Positions 6,372 to 9,135 of a DNA stretch of 9,135 nt are shown piece by piece. The stretch is from CAZXCK01 sp964639225 (lineage in GTDB: Bacteria; Chloroflexota; Anaerolineae; Aggregatilineales; Phototrophicaceae). The translations under genes were made by a program, and so were the position numbers. The DNA lies in NCBI GenBank assembly GCA_964639225.1, contig CAZXCK010000154.1:1-9135 (forward strand). The letters are read 5' to 3'. Under the pieces are notes generated by a model that saw nothing but the letters and a program-made list of their open reading frames with translations, made no database searches and was not told the DNA's origin. Each line of letters begins with the position of its first letter. Positions within the stretch are counted from its first letter, which is position 1.

Positions 6372-6440
6372 AGTAAGCCATCTATAAAAAATGACCAGTC
6401 CTAAAACCAGTAACTCGGCGGTTGGAGTTAACTCAACCAT
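6318..6440 (-). CDS. Toxin-like hydrophobic 40-residue peptide (putative type I toxin)
   Basis: ATG at 6440-6438, TAG at 6318-6320. The SD AAAGGGGGTGAT (6444-6455) differs by one base from the full anti-SD complement, and its G core lies 7 nt from the ATG. The peptide has a short polar N-terminus, one membrane-length hydrophobic helix (residues 8-22, AELLVLGLVIFYRWL) and a strongly basic tail (K24, R25, K27, R33, K39). This layout matches Hok-, TisB- and AapA-like membrane toxins, although I do not recognise the exact family. Inferred mRNA ends pair with each other, and a hairpin abuts the SD. An opposing promoter gives an antisense transcript. Expected action is depolarising the inner membrane when the antisense RNA decays. 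Confidence 0.65.
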   Translation of the reverse strand: MVELTPTAELLVLGLVIFYRWLTKRVKAHGQVRFTITLKF

Positions 6441-6452
6441 TAAATCACCCCC

Positions 6453-6503
6453 TTTCTAAGTTGATTAATTTTCTCAGGCTACGGTGTGAATTCAACTTAG
6501 AAA
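6453..6503 (-). promoter_or_regulatory. SD-abutting leader hairpin
   Basis: TTTCTAAGTTGA (6453-6464) pairs perfectly over 12 bp with 6492-6503. On the minus-strand transcript the 3' arm of the stem runs straight into the GGGGG of the SD. Two further C-G pairs (6507-6508 with 6451-6452, after a 3-nt bulge) would bury part of it. A role in restricting ribosome access is inferred. Confidence 0.6.
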
Positions 6504-6530
6504 AAAGGTTTGCCCCATCGGACACAATAT

Positions 6531-6558
6531 ATAGTAGCGCAAAAACATTTTTCCACAA
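6531..6558 (-). promoter_or_regulatory. Probable toxin promoter
   Basis: Minus strand: TTGTGG (6553-6558), 16-nt spacer, TACTAT (6531-6536). The start is predicted at about 6524-6526, exactly where the closing stem begins. The match is moderate. A perfect TATAAT at 6580-6585 without a good -35 is the alternative and would give a longer leader. Confidence 0.45.
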
Positions 6559-6614
6559 GACAATAATTTACTGTTTAAAATTATAAGAAAATTCTAACAA
6601 TTGTTTTTCCCCAA

Positions 6615-6643
6615 TTGACACACGTTGATTCAAATGTTATTAA
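6615..6643 (+). promoter_or_regulatory. Promoter of the zinc-ribbon membrane protein gene
   Basis: TTGACA at 6615-6620, 17-nt spacer, TATTAA at 6638-6643. The start is expected near 6650, only about 22 nt before the ATG. CAATTG motifs lie at 6612-6617 and 6652-6657, on either side of the promoter core, and the palindrome AACAATTGTT at 6597-6606; they might be regulatory. Confidence 0.6.
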
Positions 6644-6671
6644 ATATAAAACAATTGAAAGGAATTTCACC

Positions 6672-6941
6672 ATGACCCAACTTCCCCCACACAATAAACA
6701 CCTAACCGAATGCCCCGCCTGCAATGGCTCCATATCCAAAAAAGCCCCACTATGCCCCCACTGCGGACACCCCAGCAAAAACCTGATCAAAGTAGACCTA
6801 ATCACCATAGACGCAATAGCCGGAATCGGTTGTGGCACAGCCCTGGCATCAATCATAATAGTCATACTTTTTGGAATTATAGGAGCAGTCTTTGGCATAT
6901 TCGGCCTAGGTGCCCTACTGGCAACCCCACCCCCAAACTAA
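6672..6941 (+). CDS. Zinc-ribbon membrane protein, 89 residues
   Basis: I chose ATG at 6672, with AAAGGA eight nt upstream. An in-frame start at 6615 lies inside the promoter and is rejected. An N-terminal zinc ribbon, C14-P-A-C17 and C27-P-H-C30-G-H, matches the double-CxxC zinc-ribbon found in many membrane-anchored sensors. It is followed by a short linker and a long Gly/Ile-rich hydrophobic region (about 44-82, one or two membrane passes). The ribbon probably faces the cytoplasm. The gene stands alone on the plus strand between two minus-strand operons with its own promoter. That suggests lysogenic (moron-like) expression. Codons are strongly C-ending. Substrate and partner unknown. Confidence 0.75.
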   Translation: MTQLPPHNKHLTECPACNGSISKKAPLCPHCGHPSKNLIKVDLITIDAIAGIGCGTALASIIIVILFGIIGAVFGIFGLGALLATPPPN

Positions 6942-6987
6942 CCCCAATCACCAAACCATCCTCCAATCATCTCCCAAACCCTGGGGA

Positions 6988-7009
6988 GCACCGGTTTCCC
7001 AACCGGTGC
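6988..7009. repeat. Perfect GC-rich hairpin downstream of the zinc-ribbon gene
   Basis: GCACCGGTT (6988-6996), loop TCCC, AACCGGTGC (7001-7009). No T-run follows on the plus strand, so it is not a standard terminator for the 6672-6941 gene. It could protect that mRNA's 3' end or work with the adjacent terminator. Confidence 0.6.
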
Positions 7010-7010
7010 A

Positions 7011-7052
7011 AATAAATAAAAAGACCATCTCGAGCACTAACTCGAAATGGTC
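7011..7052 (-). terminator. Intrinsic terminator of the right operon
   Basis: On the minus strand GACCATTTCGAG pairs with CTCGAGATGGTC (12 bp with one G-U) around a 6-nt loop, followed by TTTTTATTTATTT. It lies 27 nt past the stop of the winged-helix gene. A further 7-bp hairpin (7063-7069 with 7074-7080) overlaps that stop codon. Confidence 0.85.
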
Positions 7053-7078
7053 CTAATAGTAGGATGGGTACCAACCCA

Positions 7079-7339
7079 TCAATTATCTTCCAAACACTCC
7101 CTACCCTTATCAGTCAACCGCCAAAATCTCACAATCCCTTTCTGCCGAGCATTCTCACGAACCCAATCCTCCGGCGCATCCACAGCCTCAATCAACCCAC
7201 GCAAGGCCAATTTATCTAAACGCCGAGCAACAGCAGGCCGATCTTGCCCCGTCTCTCGTGCAATCTCATAAGAATACGACTGCCCCAACCGATCAAGGGC
7301 AGCCATAATCTCTATATGATTTTTGGTAAGTCTCATCAT
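7079..7339 (-). CDS. Winged-helix (MarR-like) DNA-binding protein, 86 residues
   Basis: Nearly the whole chain is one winged helix. Helix 1 is TKNHIEIMAALDRLG, helix 2 is SYEIARETG, and the recognition helix is RPAVARRLDKLALRGLI. The wing follows, with EAVDAPEDW...GIVRFWRLTDKGRECL. The DKLALRGLI and RLTDKG signatures are typical of MarR-like wHTH folds. Tandem ATGs lie at 7339 and 7336. The first shares ATGA with the upstream stop, and the second has better spacing (7 nt) from GAGG. As the last gene before the terminator it is a likely regulator of early or host genes; its target is not visible. Confidence 0.75.
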   Translation of the reverse strand: MMRLTKNHIEIMAALDRLGQSYSYEIARETGQDRPAVARRLDKLALRGLIEAVDAPEDWVRENARQKGIVRFWRLTDKGRECLEDN

Positions 7340-7578
7340 TCTTCCTCAATCGGCTCTAAATTCCATGAAGAAAACTGATCCTCTCTAATTATTTGGTATC
7401 CATTTACCTCATCAGTATATATCCAATATTGATCGTCCAGATGCCTAATTCTTGCATCTGTATCTTTCCAATTATGGTCCATAACCTTTAATTTTTTAGT
7501 ATGAAGCATTGACCAACATGTTTCTAATTGAATCTCAATTGACTTGTCTTGTTTGTACTGTTGTAAATCTGCAATCAT
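7336..7578 (-). CDS. Hypothetical 80-residue protein
   Basis: ATG at 7578 has only a weak AAGAGA upstream. The protein is hydrophilic, with several Trp and Tyr (CWSMLH, NWKDTD, QYWIYTDEVNGYQII), and has an acidic C-terminus (EPIEEE). There is no membrane segment or known motif. Its stop overlaps the winged-helix start (ATGA), and the two are probably translated together. Function not recognised. Confidence 0.65.
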   Translation of the reverse strand: MIADLQQYKQDKSIEIQLETCWSMLHTKKLKVMDHNWKDTDARIRHLDDQYWIYTDEVNGYQIIREDQFSSWNLEPIEEE

Positions 7579-7608
7579 GTACGTTCTCTTTTGATTTTAA
7601 TTAAAAAT

Positions 7609-7908
7609 CTAAATTGTCAATCTACTTTTACGCTTCTCGTACTCTGCCACAATCTCATCCACCGATTGATCCTCATCATCCTGTGGCACTAAACTAGATC
7701 CATCTTTCTGAGCCTGTCCAATCCCAGCCATACCCTTTTGAAACTTAGCCACAGCAGAATCGAGATCATTCTTAAACGCCATAGCAACCCGAAGCATTTC
7801 CATTGCCTGATTAGCAGCCCCCAAAGAAGCCTCAATCTGCGCATCTAAAGAAGCCTTTCCATTTAACAATCCTTCAATCCCTCTTGTATTTCCGTTTGTT
7901 TGATTCAT
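7609..7908 (-). CDS. Hypothetical helical protein, 99 residues
   Basis: ATG at 7908 follows GGAG by about six nt. The middle is an alanine-rich amphipathic helix (SLDAQIEASLGAANQAMEML and onward to about residue 70). It is followed by an acidic, probably flexible segment (PQDDEDQSVDEIVAEYEKRK). This resembles small oligomeric or scaffold-like phage proteins, but no family is recognised. The gap to the previous gene holds a strong hairpin (7971-8003). Confidence 0.7.
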   Translation of the reverse strand: MNQTNGNTRGIEGLLNGKASLDAQIEASLGAANQAMEMLRVAMAFKNDLDSAVAKFQKGMAGIGQAQKDGSSLVPQDDEDQSVDEIVAEYEKRKSRLTI

Positions 7909-7970
7909 AATATTCTCCGTGTAGTCGATTCGACGACTTGATTAAATTGGCCTGACAATTTGATCAATTT

Positions 7971-8003
7971 CCACGGGTGAGGGATTAGGCTCCCTCCCCG
8001 TGG
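7971..8003. repeat. Intergenic hairpin, 13 bp with one bulge
   Basis: CCACGGGTGAGGGA (7971-7984) pairs with TCCCTCCCCGTGG (7991-8003) around a 6-nt loop, with a single bulged base. It lies just after the stop of the 8013-8342 gene. There is no T-run on the minus strand, so transcription should continue. Confidence 0.75.
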
Positions 8004-8012
8004 CCCCATTAA

Positions 8013-8342
8013 TTACTTTACTATCCTGGTCGATTGCGCCCCATGACTCCTATTAGCAGATGCCCGCTCAACTGAGAAAACATAGACCCCATCATCATTG
8101 ATAGACCGTGTAATGCGACTAATCAACGCTTTCCCCCGATAACTATTTGGCACAAATCCATCGCTACTGTATACAGCAATGTATTTTTTATCTGGATTAT
8201 CAGCACACAGTTTACAAAAATCTTCATAATCCACAGACCCTAATAATCGCGTACGAGCCTTGCCCTCCATTGATTCAATGGCCTTCATTAACTTGGTTAA
8301 ATTCTGTCTGCCTGGCACTGGTTCTTTGTGTTCGATTTTCAT
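8013..8342 (-). CDS. Hypothetical 109-residue protein
   Basis: I chose ATG at 8342, with AGGAG about ten nt upstream. A longer frame beginning TTG at 8378 has no SD and crosses a hairpin. The N-terminus is basic and helical (NLTKLMKAIESMEGKARTRL). A beta-rich body follows (KYIAVYSSDGFVPNSY, GVYVFSVERA), with two cysteines near residue 45-48 (FCKLCADN). The C-terminus is polar and basic. No known domain is recognised. Third gene of the right operon. Confidence 0.7.
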   Translation of the reverse strand: MKIEHKEPVPGRQNLTKLMKAIESMEGKARTRLLGSVDYEDFCKLCADNPDKKYIAVYSSDGFVPNSYRGKALISRITRSINDDGVYVFSVERASANRSHGAQSTRIVK

Positions 8343-8372
8343 GATATACTGTCTCCTATTGTTTGATATATT

Positions 8373-8419
8373 TCCCAAGTGACCGCTTGGGAGGTATGAG
8401 GCTGGGGGAACCCAGCCTC
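8373..8419. repeat. Two adjacent intergenic hairpins
   Basis: TCCCAAG/CTTGGGA (8373-8379 with 8386-8392) and GAGGCTGGG/CCCAGCCTC (8398-8406 with 8411-8419, loop GGAA) fill the gap between two minus-strand genes. The second is followed by TTTTTC on the plus strand only, so it could terminate antisense transcription. On the operon mRNA it is a plain stable hairpin. Confidence 0.75.
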
Positions 8420-8427
8420 TTTTTCAT

Positions 8428-8805
8428 TCAACCTTCTACGTAATTATTATTTTCATCCAATTGCCATTTATAATTATCAAGATTATTTCCTAAAAATTTT
8501 GCAACCATTTCGGCCTGCCATTTGTAAGAAAACAAAGGTTTTCCGTTTATTTTTCTTTCTTCGTTTATTGATTTCTCAACCAATTCTTTACCAGTCAATT
8601 TTTCATTAAATCCATCAACTTTCAACTTATCCTCTTGCCCGTATGAAATTCCTTCTAAATCTTTAATCACTGGAAATCCATAAGAACTAGATGAATGATT
8701 ACAAGTAAGTCTATAAACTCTTTTACCGCCGCCTAGATGCAATAGATATCCATCTTCTTTTTTATCATGTTCTGGGTTGTTGAATAAGTCCATTAAATTT
8801 GTCAT
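8428..8805 (-). CDS. Hypothetical 125-residue protein
   Basis: The start is ATG at 8805, with GGAG five nt upstream. Upstream ATGs in frame overlap the preceding gene and a hairpin and are rejected. The protein is hydrophilic and Lys/Asn-rich. It has a beta-like segment DGYLLHLGGGKRVYRLTC, a serine cluster, and a C-terminal helix (YKWQAEMVAKFLGNN). No catalytic signature is seen and the family is not recognised. Confidence 0.7.
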   Translation of the reverse strand: MTNLMDLFNNPEHDKKEDGYLLHLGGGKRVYRLTCNHSSSSYGFPVIKDLEGISYGQEDKLKVDGFNEKLTGKELVEKSINEERKINGKPLFSYKWQAEMVAKFLGNNLDNYKWQLDENNNYVEG

Positions 8806-8833
8806 TTTCTCTCTCCCTTTTTGTTTTAATATC

Positions 8834-8853
8834 GGGCCGGGTTTCCCCGGCCC
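8834..8853. repeat. GNRA-loop intergenic hairpin
   Basis: On the minus-strand mRNA GGGCCGGG and CCCGGCCC close over GAAA, a stable GNRA tetraloop. It sits between the stop at 8862 and the SD of the 8428-8805 gene. Confidence 0.8.
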
Positions 8854-8861
8854 TCTTTCGT

Positions 8862-9050
8862 TTAGTTTAGTTCCAATCCCCAGAAGAAATACTTTTCTTC
8901 TATTTTTTGGCATGTGATGTAATCTTCTTCTGTTAACTCTTCCCGGCAGGCTTCTTTATTTTCCCAGAATAGATGTGCTATCTTTTGCATATTCTCTGGG
9001 GTTGCTACCATTGTTCTTAGTGCTCTTTTGATTCTTGTAGTTGCTTTCAT
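8862..9050 (-). CDS. Hypothetical 62-residue protein, first gene of the right operon
   Basis: ATG at 9050 follows AAGGAG by about seven nt, a strong site. The N-terminal third is basic (MKATTRIKRALRTM) and the rest is acidic and helical (ENKEACREELTEEDYITCQKIEEKY), with two cysteines and an aromatic end (FFWGLELN). The charge split suggests a small binding protein. It is the promoter-proximal gene of the operon, with a leader of about 40 nt from the promoter at 9096-9124. In phages this is a common position for host-takeover or anti-defence peptides, but nothing here shows its role. Confidence 0.65.
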   Translation of the reverse strand: MKATTRIKRALRTMVATPENMQKIAHLFWENKEACREELTEEDYITCQKIEEKYFFWGLELN

Positions 9051-9095
9051 TGTCTCTCTCCTTTGTTTTGTTTTTTTCTGTCAGCCTATACTAAT

Positions 9096-9124
9096 ATAAT
9101 ATATCATAGTGTACACTATGTCAA
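9096..9124 (-). promoter_or_regulatory. Consensus promoter with perfect 16-bp palindromic operator for the right operon
   Basis: Minus strand: TTGACA (9119-9124), 17-nt spacer, TATTAT (9096-9101). CATAGTGTACACTATG (9105-9120) is a perfect palindrome filling the spacer and touching the -35. Flanking AAAAAGTAC is identical to the flank at the RHH promoter. Repression by an RHH dimer pair is the natural reading. Confidence 0.85.
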
Positions 9125-9135
9125 GTACTTTTTTC

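Larger units (their letters stand above)
6288..6524 (-). repeat. 11-bp 5'/3' closing stem of the toxin mRNA
   Basis: TGTCCGATGGG (6288-6298) is the exact reverse complement of CCCATCGGACA (6514-6524), 215 nt apart. It encloses the toxin-like gene and its leader. The right arm lies at the predicted 5' end of the minus-strand transcript and the left arm just beyond the gene's stop. Long-range end pairing of this kind holds full-length hok, aapA and bsrG mRNAs in an untranslated form. Confidence 0.7.

Noticed and set aside
6391..6459. 22-codon plus-strand frame inside the antisense RNA region
   Set aside because: There is no SD, the composition is low-complexity, and the overlapping minus-strand frame has far better signals.
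6288..6524. Retron-like msr-msd with a1/a2 inverted ends
   Set aside because: The closing stem is similar, but no reverse transcriptase frame exists nearby and the branching-guanosine AGC context is missing. The enclosed ORF with its SD explains the fold better.
6277..6530. 6S RNA or tmRNA
   Set aside because: No tmRNA tag-peptide frame, T-loop or CCA end is seen. The fold is multibranched rather than a long bubble-bearing rod as in 6S RNA.
8398..8425. Plus-strand terminator for a plus-strand gene
   Set aside because: The hairpin and T-run are good, but no plus-strand gene or promoter lies upstream. I kept it only as an intergenic hairpin.
1..9135. CRISPR array, tRNA genes, insertion sequence or integrase
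   Set aside because: No regularly spaced repeats, cloverleaf sequences, transposase motifs or recombinase signatures were found on either strand.

Overview
The window looks like the early and replication half of a temperate phage or prophage-like element from an AT-leaning Gram-negative bacterium. Coding DNA is roughly 40% GC, Shine-Dalgarno (SD) sites are strong AGGAGG types, and promoters match the sigma70 consensus. The host genus cannot be named from this sequence. Phage origin is supported by a zinc-finger/TOPRIM/SF3 primase-helicase followed by an HNH endonuclease, by ribbon-helix-helix (RHH) repressors, by a CII-like regulator, and by chains of tiny overlapping genes of unknown function. 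The plus strand is C-rich throughout, even inside the one clear plus-strand gene.

Layout. (1) Positions 1-5550, minus strand, read right to left: RHH repressor, terminator, CII-like HTH protein, three small genes including an excisionase-like HTH, a terminator, a small membrane protein, a 53-residue zinc-ribbon protein, the primase-helicase, a 96-residue protein, and an HNH nuclease cut by the window edge. (2) Positions 5550-6950 form a control and cargo region. It holds a consensus promoter with a palindromic operator, an Arc/Mnt-type gene interrupted by about 56 nt, a repeat-bearing intergenic stretch, a probable type I toxin-antitoxin locus, and a plus-strand zinc-ribbon membrane protein with its own promoter. 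(3) Positions 7011-9135, minus strand: six small genes transcribed from a promoter at 9096-9124 and ended by a terminator at 7011-7052, with GC-rich hairpins in three of the gaps.

How it fits together. The promoters at 5618-5646 and 9096-9124 share the string AAAAAGTACTTGACA and carry related CATAGT/ACTATG palindromes in their 17-nt spacers. One RHH repressor, most simply the product of 5354-5548, probably controls both its own operon and the right operon.

The most notable item is at 6243-6558. A 40-residue hydrophobic, basic peptide is encoded on the minus strand behind a near-perfect SD. Its inferred mRNA has an 11-bp 5'/3' closing stem and a 12-bp hairpin abutting the SD. A consensus promoter on the opposite strand fires into the 3' end of the gene. 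These are the hallmarks of Hok-, AapA- and TxpA-type systems, and the peptide is not one I recognise.
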